Shown here: positions 1 to 12,300 of the stretch, in pieces | Layout of the letters: each line of letters starts with the position of its first letter | Numbering within the stretch: the stretch's first letter is position 1 | Source of the DNA: Saxidomus purpurata | Lineage: Eukaryota > Mollusca > Bivalvia > Venerida > Veneridae | Assembly (NCBI GenBank): GCA_022818135.1 | Contig: JAFMSR010000007.1 | Span: 26,492,415 to 26,556,414, forward strand | Direction of reading: 5' to 3' | Length of the DNA: 64,000 bases | The notes under the pieces: generated by a model | The model's input: only the letters and a program-made list of their open reading frames with translations | Told to the model about the DNA's origin: nothing | Databases searched by the model: none | Made by a program: the position numbers and the translations under genes

Positions 1-99
1 CAACATCAACCATCACCTATTTCAAAAGTATTTACATGCCAGTTGTGTTTGTGGGCCCGCTGTGATATCACAGTTTTTCTTGTTTTCCTTTCGTTCGTC

Positions 100-603
100 A
101 TATTCGTTGAACGTACTGTATACGCGGGGTAAGACAGGTTTGGCCTTCCATATAACACGTTTTGTCTGTATGAATTTCAAGACTATGCCGACAGCTCCTA
201 AATGTCGAAAACTCAGATGTCCGAGGCAAATGCTAACACTTGAAGACAACCTCGAAAATGACCTTGGACACAATTTTACCGGGTTTATAAACTTCATTTT
301 TTCGACGTTTGCGTACAGGCCCTTGTGGGATTGTGTTCTGAGCGCATGCAGAAAGTTTTACATAGACATTAAGCAGACATGTCTTGCTTAAACCCAGGTA
401 TATTGACATCTTATTAGAAACGCTTAAAATCGACTTCTCATTAGCTAAAACAAGAAGTCCGTGCGCAGGTTAGTATGCGCGTGACCTCTGTAGGTAGGCC
501 AATTGAAATTCTACTTTCTTGATTAACACGCACAGTAAACCGAAAGTAGCATAACGTGATGTACAGTGGTGAGTAACAAAATATTCAGGCTGTGCAAAGG
601 ATA
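100..603 (+). repeat. Left arm of a ~500-bp inverted repeat pair
   Basis: This segment is repeated, diverged and in reverse orientation, at about 6447-7056. Shared words include tatacgcggg, ggtttggccttccata, ccgacagctcct, agacatgtc, cgtgatgtacagtg and gtgcaaagg, in the same order along the complement. Open frames here have no coding features and are matched by frames in the other arm. Confidence 0.75.
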
Positions 604-2040
604 TCAGCATTCACCTAGCAGACAGGCTGTTTCAAGTTGAAAGGTAAAAGTCTTCTGCGTTCTCTAATGACTGATTCCAGTCTAGTTAAAGGTTTCCAAG
701 CCTGAACCAATGGCTGTTCGTTATCTCAGTTTTATAGATTCTGACGAAACTAATTTGTAAAGTTTTGTTCGATGCTTGAACTAATTCAAGGCTATGGTCA
801 AAACTCAAGTTGATATATACATTTGTTTGGCATGCAAACTATTGAAACCGAAAGGCACAAATTTACGATGTATACATATGCATCCGTACTGTGTTACTTT
901 CTATACTTTATAGAACAAGAAAGGATAAGCTTTAACATGTATAGAGGGACTCCTTATTTGTCATCTAGTTTACTATCTTATCAACTGTGCACGGTTATGT
1001 GACCTGTATTCTATAAAATATTGAACAAACAAAAAAAAAAGAAATACGTCGATTTCCGTACAAACGATAAAAAAACTCTCTCTCTCTCTTTCGTATTATG
1101 GCCTGGGAGTATACTGGATTTAGAAGCAATGAATTAAAAACGTTACTTAAAAAAGAAAATTTAGATTTAGACTTTTATTTTGGATGAACATAAACTTTCC
1201 ATAATAGGTGGCTAAATGCGAATTACAGTACTAAAATATTTCTGTACCCTTGAGAGACATGTCTGTAACTTTGAGAAATATCACTCAAAAATAGAAAGAT
1301 ATCTCTCAAATGATGTTAAACATATACCTCTTTCGGTTTAAAAGTTCGTTTGGAAATCTAAGAAAATAGCTTTCTCTTTATGGAACTAAGAAGTGAATAT
1401 TTCCTGCAGTCAATGAATAAATAGAAAAACCGCTCGATGAGTCATTTTTCAATTGAAGTCTTATTTCTTTTAAGAAAAATATCTCTATAAAAAATTAGCC
1501 TCAATCAAAGATCATCTCAACAGAGTCAAGGGAAGAAGAAATTGTGAAGATGTTGTAAAATATCCAGGAAAGACATGAGGTAATGACTACATGACGACTT
1601 ATGCATGTCTACTCACCACAATGCACCTTCCGTGTCCTCACCTCTATAGGGAATTCTGCATAGTGAATTTCTAAATATAAAAGCCTTTTTATTGTGGAAG
1701 TTTTTTTGTATTTTTTTTGAATACTGCAATCAGAAATCATTGCACAAAATTCAGGTGTAAACTGTGAGCACGTAAATAATAAACCTCCGTTCAGTCACAT
1801 GTGTTAGGCATTGACCCAAGATAGTAAAATAATGCTAAAGAGTATGGGTACCAGTACAGTATTAAAACAATATGAAGTGGGGCTTTTTTCAGAAAAAAGT
1901 AAGCATATGTTACTATCCTAGGTCTTTGCCAGCACCTGTGACACAAATGGGCTATCTTATACACTATTATTTGTTAAAATGGCAAGTTATGTGTTTCAAT
2001 TTTAGACTCTTAATCCAGATATAGATAGTTTCCAAGGTAA
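604..2040. other. AT-rich intergenic DNA, nothing recognised
   Basis: Apart from the CT microsatellite there are no long frames, no repeats I could match elsewhere in the window, and no splice-site pattern suggestive of exons. Confidence 0.6.
1070..1095. repeat. CT microsatellite
   Basis: Short run of alternating C and T (ctctctctctct) following an A-rich stretch. No other feature is visible nearby. Confidence 0.7.
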
Positions 2041-2054
2041 TTTCTCGTCTTGAA

Positions 2055-2340
2055 TGTGAAACATAAGTCATGGAAGAGAAGGAAGTGGTCGATTGAACAT
2101 TGGTCCTTGAGGAGGAGGAGAAGGAGGAAGTTGCCGGTGAAACATTTGTACTATTGAGGAAGAAGTGATCGCTTGATTATTGATCATTGAAGAGAAGGAA
2201 ATGGTCGGTGAAACATTGGTCCTTCAGGAGGAGAAGGAAGTGGTCAGTGGAACATTGGTCATTGAAAAGAAGGAAGTGGTCGGTGGAACATTGGTCCTGG
2301 AGGAGGAAGAAGTGGCCGCTACCTGTTGGTCGTAATTTGG
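2055..2340 (+). repeat. Minisatellite of ~36 bp units, about seven copies
   Basis: Units follow the pattern gaagtggtcggtgaaacat, then tggtccttgaggaggagaag, with variants at about 2063, 2132, 2161, 2200, 2236, 2272 and 2310. Unit length is near a multiple of three, so the repeat yields an open frame from 2187 reading RRKWSVEHWS repeatedly. Codon content is explained by the repeat; I do not call it a gene. Confidence 0.75.
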
Positions 2341-2821
2341 AACATCAATGGATACAATACAAGCTAGTGACTGTTCTTATGTTAGCCATCAATATAATAG
2401 GTTTATCAATTTTGACATTCACCCAATTACTTCATGAAATTATCGCAGTATTTCCGATTATAAGAGGTTTAGTTATAACCGCAAACATAAATAATGTAAG
2501 AGCAAGAAATGGTGGATTTTCTTTAAAATTTATCGAGTGTATCTAATTCGCCACCATTTTTCACATAGTGACTTTGTCCGACCATTATTGGGTTCCTTTA
2601 TAGTTTTACTTTTTCTATTTTCTGCCAAAATCAAACCGCTTCAGTAGATAAATGATGAAGTTCGGATTGTCTTAAAATTTGGCCTTAGCGTCCGTTTTCG
2701 ATGCTTCTCATCATTTAGAAATCAGACAAGATGCATGTACTATGGAGGGAGGGTCAGACAAATGTAGAAAAATGTAGTACATGTACTATTTTGTGCAGCA
2801 TACAAACTATATACATGCATA

Positions 2822-3050
2822 ACTACACTGCTGAAAAATCGACATAGCGATGATGAAAAGTTGAAAGTACAATAATGTAAAGTCGTAATGATGTTGGATA
2901 ATCGAAACTATGGTGGTTAAAAGGAGATGAGTCTAAATCACGATGCTGAAAAGTCGAAACCACGATGTTAAAAAGTCGGAAATACGAAATTAAATTGTCG
3001 TTACTACAACGTTGAAAATTCGAAACTACGATTATAAGATGATGAAACAT
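2822..3050. repeat. Minisatellite of ~21-24 bp units
   Basis: Degenerate copies of a unit like cgatgctgaaaagtcgaaac run through the segment, roughly ten in all. On the minus strand this makes an open frame with repeating VVSTFQ-like residues, an artefact of the tandem array. Confidence 0.7.
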
Positions 3051-4019
3051 CAATGTAATTTCAGCATCGAAATTTTTTTTAAAAACTTGACAATAAAACC
3101 ACAAACGCACTTACCTGATACAAGTGTAGTCAAGACACAAAGGAGACCAAGAGTAATATTAAAGTCCGTGTTTTCTCTGTAGATGCTGGAAAGTGTCTGT
3201 TGCCAAAGTATGATTGAATGTTTCGTGATTTAATGTCGCTAAAGAAATAAAGACTATGAATAATAAATTGAATTGTGCGTCAGAAACGCATATCATATGG
3301 TTCAGTAGACAAACACATATACACACAATACAAGTTAAAATTATTTTTCATGCAGTGTTCAGGTTTTGCCAAGGACGATGTAATTCTTATTTGTTTACAT
3401 TGGAAACTCACACAACTCTATTTAAGCCTAAATGCGTACACAAGGAGGTGTTATATAACCTCAAAGAGGTGTAATATAATACAGAGGCGATGTAATTATT
3501 GAAAATGCACAAACAGGGAATACATGACGTCATTTCCATAAAGTGACAATGTGAACAAATGAAAGTCCGCAGCTAGGCATGATCAAAAATGGTTAGAATG
3601 AGAAGTTATTTAAAAACTTTACTGGGTTTATACGGTCCGAGTCTTTTTACCAAGAAGGGGCGTCTACGACAGACTCTAGCATTTCTCCCATAATACTGCT
3701 AAACTTGAATTTATTGTCTAAAAGGGAGTTGCTTTGGCAGAAGATGCCACTCTTCTAATTTCCAAACGATTTAAATTTTGCATGCGAAAAGGAGGGTAGA
3801 GCTGCGGCAAAGTCTACCATGTAAAAGGTAAATAGAGGTGGACCTTGTGTACAATGTGGTCTTTTTGCGGTATTATATTGATTTTGCTGTTTACTAATGT
3901 TAAATTCTATTTTTGGTATTTGAGATTGCAGATCTTAATCATCTGCTGACCTTGTGTGTAAAACTTGTATAAGGTATTTAGGGGCATTCTTAGATGAAAA
4001 CTTACTTTCAAGGATCATG

Positions 4020-4590
4020 TCAAGAGAAAATATCAGACTGCAATGATAAATTATCTTAGAATAAAAAAAATATCAGAAAATACCTAACCAATGAGGCTAC
4101 TGAAATTCTCGTACTATCACTTGCCATTTTACATATTCACTATATTAATACAATTTTTTACAGTATTTCTCGGTGTGAAATTCAGAAAATGCAGAGGATA
4201 CAAAACATGTGTGCCAAACTTGTTTTAAGACTCAGAAAGTATGACAGTTCAAAACAAGCAACTACATTTGCTTCCTATAAAAGCTAGAAAAGAATTTAAG
4301 ATTTTAACCATCATGCTTAACTGATCAATTGACCGAGCTCCATCTTACCTTACTGAATTATTATCAGAACGAGTTCCAAGACGAAGGATAAGGTCTTCAG
4401 ACTCCGTTACAGTTTGTTACGATGTACCATATAACAAGCGTATAACATTTGCTGATAGAAGCTTTCAAACTGTAGGACCAAAACTATGGAACAAATTACC
4501 AGTCGACGTAAAAAAATCTGATTCAATAGACATATTTAAGAAGAAACTCAAAACACTGTTTTTCAGAAATTTTGAATCATGGTTTTAATT
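4020..4590 (+). pseudogene. LINE reverse transcriptase C-terminal fragment (CR1/Jockey-like)
   Basis: Translation gives the conserved C-terminal region of CR1/Jockey-type ORF2: LPIKARKEFKIL, then RAPSYLTELLSERVPRRR, FADRSFQTVGPKLWNKLP, and a terminal FKKKLKTLFF before a stop at about 4587. An internal stop near 4322 and a frame shift near 4245 show it is dead. The reverse transcriptase core itself is missing, so this is a 5'-truncated copy. Confidence 0.82.
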
Positions 4591-4789
4591 ACATTTGTAT
4601 TTCTGTGTTGACAGACTAAATAAGGAAAGATGCTGAGTCTGTAGTTGCGATTGATTGATATAAATATGTGTATTATGTATTGTTGTTTTCTGTCACCTTT
4701 TACATGAAATACTTTTTTGAAATTGATTGGTTAAGTTCAGTTAACAGTATTATTGGTACTGTTGGCACTGGTCGAAATAAATTAAATTA

Positions 4790-5145
4790 AGAACCTACAG
4801 GTTATTTAAACAAGAAATTTGTGTTGAAAATTACCTTAAGTCAGCAAAACATAGATCATTAAGATGTGGAATTCCTTTACTGAGGATTGAGACGGGTAGA
4901 TATGAAAAATTGAGGGTAGAGGACAGAAAGTGTTGTTTTTGTAATGTTTTAGAAGATGAAATGCATGTTTTAATAGATTGTCGTAAATATGAAGATATTC
5001 GCAGCTGCTTGCTCATTGGTTTTCAAGATTTGCCTATCATTGATCAATTTGTCACTTTGTTTACACATCCTATTCTTATTCGTCTGTGTGCCAAAACCTG
5101 CAATGATAGTTTACTTAGACGTCAATTTTATGTGTGTAAATAATG
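4790..5145 (+). pseudogene. Second LINE C-terminal fragment with Cys/His knuckle
   Basis: The frame running into 4910-5143 reads LRTYRLFKQE, LRIETGRYEKL, then a C-x2-C ... E-D-E-x-H ... C arrangement (KCCFCNVLEDEMHVLIDC), which resembles the C-terminal zinc-knuckle of many invertebrate LINE ORF2 proteins. It starts about 200 bp after the previous fragment and belongs to a different element: it resembles the minus-strand copy at 45.7-46.1 kb rather than its neighbour. Confidence 0.7.
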
Positions 5146-5299
5146 TTGATACCATTAACTCAGTATCTTATATGTTCTCCTATGCAGTTTCTGCTAATCA
5201 GTTTATTTCTGATCTGATCAGAGGTAATAATAGTTATTTTAAAACAATTTGTAATTGCGCTATAGTTCTTATTTTCTCGCATCAATGTTTTATATTGTG

Positions 5300-6330
5300 A
5301 GACTTTTAATTAATTTTAAGGTTTCGATTAGCAGAATGTGCATAGTCTTACCTGTATATTTTGCATTATTTCCATACATGTTAGTGTATGGTTTTATTTG
5401 TTGTCTTTAATCTAGATGACATTCGTTTTAGGTGCATATTGAATATGGTAACTGTGATTATTTGTAATTTATTATGCTTATAGTCTCTTATAATTCTTTT
5501 ATAGAATGGTCATTTGCTTGATATTATCAGTGATTTTTATGCATGAATTTTATAAATGTGTATTATGCAAATGAATGAGACTGAAGTAAACTATTAATCT
5601 CGAGTAACATATTTGATAAGGAAAACAAGGAATATATTTGTTTTGCTGATTCACATGTCACGGTATGGACTTAATCATAATTAGAGAGAATATGAGAAAG
5701 CGTAAAGATTTTGACAGGAATTTTAACTATCAAATCTAACTTTCCATCTCATTCATATACTCAAAATCGCGCTGACCATCTTTTATTAAAGATAGTTCTT
5801 GTTTATCAGTAACACAGGCTTTAGTAATTAAGTAGTTTTTTGTTCATTAATTAATTTGTTAAGAAAACAAATAAGTCATAATAATATAATCACAACGGTC
5901 ACTTGATTGTATCCTATCTATAAATGATACAATACATAAATAGTGACACTTTTGTAGATTTTTCAGTAATAACGGTCAGCATTTATAAAACTATATTTCA
6001 AATTTGTTGAATTTAAAAAGAAATTATTCATTAATTGCATGGCCGTATGACAAGAAGTATGGCGTTGTTGAATTACACTTGCAATTAAGACAAAGTATTT
6101 TTGTAAAGTATATTTCTTACATAAAGTATTCATAAATATACTATATATGAAATGTTCATATACATGTAGTACACAAGTCGGTACAAGGTTGGTGCATTAC
6201 ACATTTCTATACAGTAATCCGTAGTTTCATGTCCAGCACAACACTACTGAATTGTATTGGCAGCTTAACCTCATATGTCATAACATCATATGTTCCATCC
6301 ACTTTTCAATAATTATACAAGCTAAATGTC
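5300..6330. other. AT-rich region 3' of the sulfurtransferase gene
   Basis: Presumed 3' untranslated and intergenic DNA downstream of the minus-strand stop at 6331. A minus-strand AATAAA (plus 5782-5787) is a possible but distant polyadenylation signal. No coding or repeat structure recognised. Confidence 0.4.
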
Positions 6331-9300
6331 TTATGTCCAAAGACGTTGTTTATATTTTACAGGTGCTTTTAGTCGCCATTCTGTCCACGAGCCCTAAAAT
6401 AAAAAAAAAATAAACATCACTTACAGCATCTTTCTCAACCTGCTTAATAACCTTTGCACACCGGCATATTTTGTTACACACTCGACAGACATGCATGTGT
6501 TTTTGTAAACACTGTACATCACGTTATGGCTACTTTCGGTTTACTGCGCGTGTTGTATACGTCAGCAAATAGATTGAGCTGTAACATGAAAGTAAAATTT
6601 CCATTGGCCCACCTACAGAGGTCACGCGCAGGGGTCACCCTGTCTGCTAACCTGCGCATGTACTTCATTTGTTTTTTTTTTGCTAACGAGAGGCCAATTT
6701 CAAGCGTTCTCATAAGATGTCATTATACTTAGGTTTGAGTACGACATGTCTGCTTTATATCTGTGAAAAAATATTTGCACGCGCTCAAAACACTATCCCA
6801 CAGGGGCCTGTACGCGAACGTTGGTAAAAAGAAAATTTTCAAAGCTGGTAAAATTGTGTCCAAGGTCATTTTCAAGGTCGTCTTAAAGTGTCAGCATTTG
6901 CCTCGGACGCCTGAGTTTTCAACATTCAGGAGCTGTCGGCATAGCCTTTAAATTTAATACGGACAAAACGTGTTCCATACGGTAACTGTCACTTCTATGG
7001 AAGGCCAAACCTGTCTTAACCCGCGTATACGGTTTATTACGTTACAGGCGTTCAAAGGATATATGCAATTACATTTCGTATTTTGTAAGCAAGACTCTGT
7101 GTCAATTTGTACTAGCCATTGGTCATTTCAGGCGCTGGTTGATTTCATTTCATAGTCGTATTTGTTATTGCAAAAGTCTCAACTTCAAAATTTCTCAAAA
7201 CCGTTGTAATGCTGAATATTTCGATTTTAAATCCGTACATTAGTTTCGAAATTGAAGACAGGGAGTTAAAAATATATCTTACGGAATAGACTGGTATATT
7301 CACTCCTAGTATATGACCAGCACCGGACACAACGGTAGCTTTCATTCCAGTGTTGCAATAAACTACCATTGGTAACGTGAGATTCACTCCTCCAGCTTCA
7401 AATACTGAAAAAAGATATTGTGAGCGTCAGATTTTAGATAACTTAATTTGCAGTTCGACTTCAGACTCAAAGGTGGAAGATCGATTAACACACAAGAGCG
7501 GATGGGGTAGATCGATTTGCAGTTTCACTTCACACCAAATAGCGGATTGGAGAGATCGATAAGCGCCGTTTCGGGATGACTATTTCTATGTCATACCTTC
7601 AGGTGTGTCGGTCGATCTGCAGCTTGAAATCACTCAGTACTTGTTTCAGTTCAGAGTCGATATAATTATAAAGTGAGTCTACTTCGCATCTTAAAACAAG
7701 TCGATCCATTTTGACGGACATGTACTCAATACAGTAAAGAACATTAGCATAAAAAAAAGTGAAAATATTGGGAAAAGAAGTACTGTTTAGCGTTAATCAA
7801 TAAAAAGGAAAATGAAAAAGACAAATATATTTGCTTTTATTGGCGTCTGTTTAAAGTCACATTCAGTCTTAGGTGCCTATTAATGAAAATGAACAGTCAA
7901 ACTGTGCTCTTACTTAATTTTAGCTCAGCTTTTGGTTTCATAGCTCCATCAGGATCGAATAGCAGAGGATAGGAAACAAACTTGGCACCAAGTATAATAC
8001 CGCTGTCTAGATCTCCTGTAAAAGAAAAGGAATTAGTGCGCCCTTTTACAAGCTGATAATAATAGAATTCACACATTTGTCCTCATATGTTTGCACACTT
8101 GAAAAATGTAAAAGACGTACATGATGCTGTTCATCACTGATGTCATTTCAGATGATGACTTGACTAGAAAATATAAACGTCATAAATGCGTATCTTTGAA
8201 ATATAATACAATATAGAAACTGATTATATTCAGAATACATGGGTTCAATTGTAGTTCATACGTTTTACACCATATAAACATGTTTTATAAAATATTTTTA
8301 GAGCAGCTGCACAAAATGTAACGATTGGTTTTGCGATCAGTGCTCATCCAGACCGGCTTACATACCCTTTATCGGTCACGAAGCTCCGACTTAGAGTATA
8401 CTCTAATACCAATATATATATCGTTTTTTTTTTCTAGTGATTACACTGGATGATTTATATTTCCTAGGAAAACAAATTTCAAGAAATTAGTTTCATTTAA
8501 CGAGGCTCACTTGTAACAAAATACACTATTCGAAAATACAATCCTATACAATCCCACTTGTGTCGCCCTCTTACACTTTGTCAGAAAAACCGTTAAGTTT
8601 TCGTGACAAAAACTAAGTACAAAAAGGGGCATAACTCTATCAAATATGGCCTTGACCTACATAATTTGGGGGAAACACGACACTTTTGTCATAAGCAATA
8701 CAATTTGAAAGTTTGATGATGAAATCTTAAAAAATGGCAAAGTTATAGCCAACGTTAAGTTTTTGAGACGGACGGACGGACCGACGGACCGAGACCGACG
8801 GACAAAGCGATCCCTATAAGTATCACCTTTTCTCCGAGAAGGCGAGACAAAGATATGCAAAGTAACATACTGCTGACGACCCATTTCTCGTTAGAAGCTC
8901 TTGCATCGATGATTTGTTTTGATCCAGTTTTAACAATTTCTAACATATCGTCGAAATCATGAAACAGATTTCTGTTTATTGTGATTGTGAAATCTGGGGT
9001 CTGCGGTGTCTGAAAATAATTTTAACATATATAGTTTAATGACTTCAAGTTATTCAAAAGTAAAGTATTTTCTAACTAAGTTATTTTGAACTTTACATTT
9101 AACTTTAAAAATACATGTAATTGAAACTTGAATATAAGATGATACATGTATGTACAATCAGCATTAAGACATAGTTTTACTGTAATATGTAAAGTTCATA
9201 ACGTTGTGACACTACGTGTCGTTTCAACCGTGAAAATAAGAAGTCATTGTTCTATTTAATTGTGCCGCGAATTAAAATAATTCAACATTCCATGTTCAAA

Positions 9301-12300
9301 TCTACTAAGTAACTTTTTCTTCCCCAGTGGGGTCTTACTTAAATATCCACTTAACAATTATGCACGTGTTAACTGCTGATTGGATAACACCAACTAGCCC
9401 ATCAGCGAACTAAGCTAATATATCTTAGACACTATGTCTTTACTCGCAAACCAACATTTTACATGGCCTTACAGACGGATTACTCATCTCTAAGCGTTGA
9501 ATCAATTTCACAGGTAACTAACTATACCTCCAGGTAGATTATACAAGTAAACGCACGGGTGTAGCATGCCATAGTGTTACAATGTTATTATGAAGATACT
9601 AAATGTAAATTACATATACTTCTTCATAATGCTCCATGATTAAATATAACATGTATAAAAAAGTGGCTGTAACTATCCCAGTTTGATACTTCGTAAGTTT
9701 TTGATGTATCAAATGTTTACAAAAATATCTTGAATACAGGATTTTGAGGTCGCGTCTACATAGAATTTAGCAACGTTAAATCAATTTTACTCGGCTTCCT
9801 GAATCGTCTTTCGAGCACCTAACCGTCAGTTTAGTGCTCATCAACCTATTAAATTTGAGCATGCGATTCTTTTTACTATGATACCTTTGGAAACGTGATC
9901 GCACAGGACTCAGGCTGCAGTCATAGTTATCAAAAAAAGTAAAACAAGAGCACCGCAAAGCGCAGCAAGATACGCCCGAAGTGTTGTATCAGAGAATGGG
10001 AGCAAAATTTAGGCTGTTGAAGCCCAACGGACAGGAACAAGAATAAAAAATTGAAGTTATATAAAAAAATCTAAGTCCCCAACCAGAAAATCCTAACCTG
10101 GTACAAAAATGTCAAAAAACACCAAAAAATTGGAGGTACCATTCATGTTGTACCACAGAAAAGTGGTCTCGGTTTTTCCGTACTGCCAATAATAAAAAGT
10201 TACAAAATATGCTATCGGTAGTAACATAAAAGGGAAGTAATTCAATAAAAAATTAGCAAACAAAATAGAATCTCCCAATTAAAAACAAGAGCACTGTAAT
10301 CAAGAGCAAATGCAGAGCAATATCCACACGTTATATGACGCTTGAACCCTAAGTGTGACCTTGACCTTGAAGTGAGCCATCCGGAACATGGCTTCTGCAC
10401 GTCGTCTCAATGTGGTAAACAATTGTGTCAGGTTTCTTCGAAATCCTTCACGGGGGTTCAAGAGTTACAGAGCAAAAGGGAAACAAAATCAACCCTAAGT
10501 GTGACCTTGACCTTGAATCCAGTCATCTGGAACATTGCTTCTGCACATCGTCTCAGTCTGGTTAACATTTGTGTCAGGTTTCTTCGAAATCCTTCAAGGG
10601 GTTCAAGAGTTACAGAGCGGAAGGGAAACAAAATCATATGACCTTTGACCCCTAAGTATGACCTTGACCTTGAATCCAGCCATCCGGAACATTGCTTCTG
10701 CACGTCGTCTCAGTCTGGTTAACATTTGTGTCAGGTTTGAATTCTTCAAGGGGTTCAAGAGTTACAGAGCGGAAGGGAAATTGCTAACGGACAGACGGAC
10801 GGACGGACAGACGGACGACGTCCGGAACTTGCTTCTGCACGTCGTCTCAGTCTGGATAACATTTGTGTCAGGTTTCTTCGAAATCCTTCAAGAGGTTCAA
10901 GAGTTACAGAGCGGAAGGGAAACAAAATCATATGACCCTTGACCGCTAAGTATGACCTTGACCTTGAATCCACCCATCCGGAACATTGCTTCTGCACGTC
11001 GTCTCAGTCTGGTTAACTTTGTGTCAGGTTTCTTCGAAATCCTTCAAGGGGTTCAAGAGTTACAGAGCGGAAGGGAAACAAAATCATATGACCTTTGACC
11101 GCTAAGTATGACTTTTGACCTTGAATCCAGCCATCCGGAACATTGCTTCTGCACGTCGTCTCAGTCTGGTTAACATTTGTGTCAGGTTTCTTCGAAATCC
11201 TTCAAGGGGTTCAAGAGTTACAGAGCGGAAGGGAAACAAAATCATATGACCTTTGACCGCTAAGTATGACCTTGACCTTGAACCCGCCATCGGAACATTG
11301 CTTCTGCACGTCGTCTCAGTCTGGTTAACATTTGTGTCAGGTTTCTTCGAAATCCTTTAAGGGGTTCAACAGTTAGAGAGCGGAAGGGAAATTGCTAACG
11401 GACAGACGGACAGACGGACAGACGGACACCGAGGCGATAACATAATACGTCCCTTCGGGCGTATAACAATACAATACAACTGAACGTTAACTGCCAAAGG
11501 TGAAAAGGAAAGGGAAAGATTCAAATGAAAGTGAACATATTTTAGCTGTTTAAACAATCAGGTTAATCTTGTTTCATCCCACTATTATAATGGAATGCTC
11601 AAACACCGACGTATTAAAAGAGACCTAAATACATTTGATATAAGGGACAGGAAATAATGCCTAGGATACTATGCAAATGTATAATAATGCAATTTAATTT
11701 TCCGCGCTCCAACCATACCGGAAAGTTTGGCAATGTGCTCGTCGTATTGTATCCGTCAGACTTCCAATTTTTCCAACCTCCATCCAGAACAGATATATTT
11801 CTGTGTCCAAGGTACTGCAATATAAACATATAAACGTCTTATGAAGGTGACAAGTAATAAATGAATTAAATTAACGTCTTTACGACAATGCTGAAAGTTA
11901 CACCGAATTCTGCTGGATGAGGAAATCATTTGTGGACGAGTCAACATAGCAGTTAGATACCACGTGTGTCAAAGGGACTAATGATACCGCCAAAATGAAT
12001 GTGTTGTGGCTTGTCTTTTTGTCAACTTCCGCTTTCAGTCGCAACAACCGACACAAACAAAATTACATGTACACATCATTAGCCGTTATAATCCCTTAGT
12101 AAGTCAACCACACAAACCAAAACCTCGAGACAATGGTATGAGACCATTGACATTCTCTTAAAGGTCCATTACTAACACCAATTCCAATTTTTCTTTTAAA
12201 CCCAGAATCGTAACAGGGTCTTCTCAGAAGGAAAAATATGACATACTGCATTGAATGTGACCATATTGTGTTAAAAATTTGAGCTTAGCAACAGAATCAA

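Noticed and set aside
62..391. 109-codon plus-strand frame and its minus-strand partner
   Set aside because: Falls in an inverted repeat arm; the other arm (6447-7056) has matching but disrupted frames. No domain or codon bias.
2187..2546. 119-codon frame with RRKWSVEHWS repeats
   Set aside because: Entirely explained by a 36-bp minisatellite; the non-repeat remainder resembles no protein.
10342..11290. Several overlapping frames on both strands with shared peptides
   Set aside because: All are translations of the 156-bp satellite.
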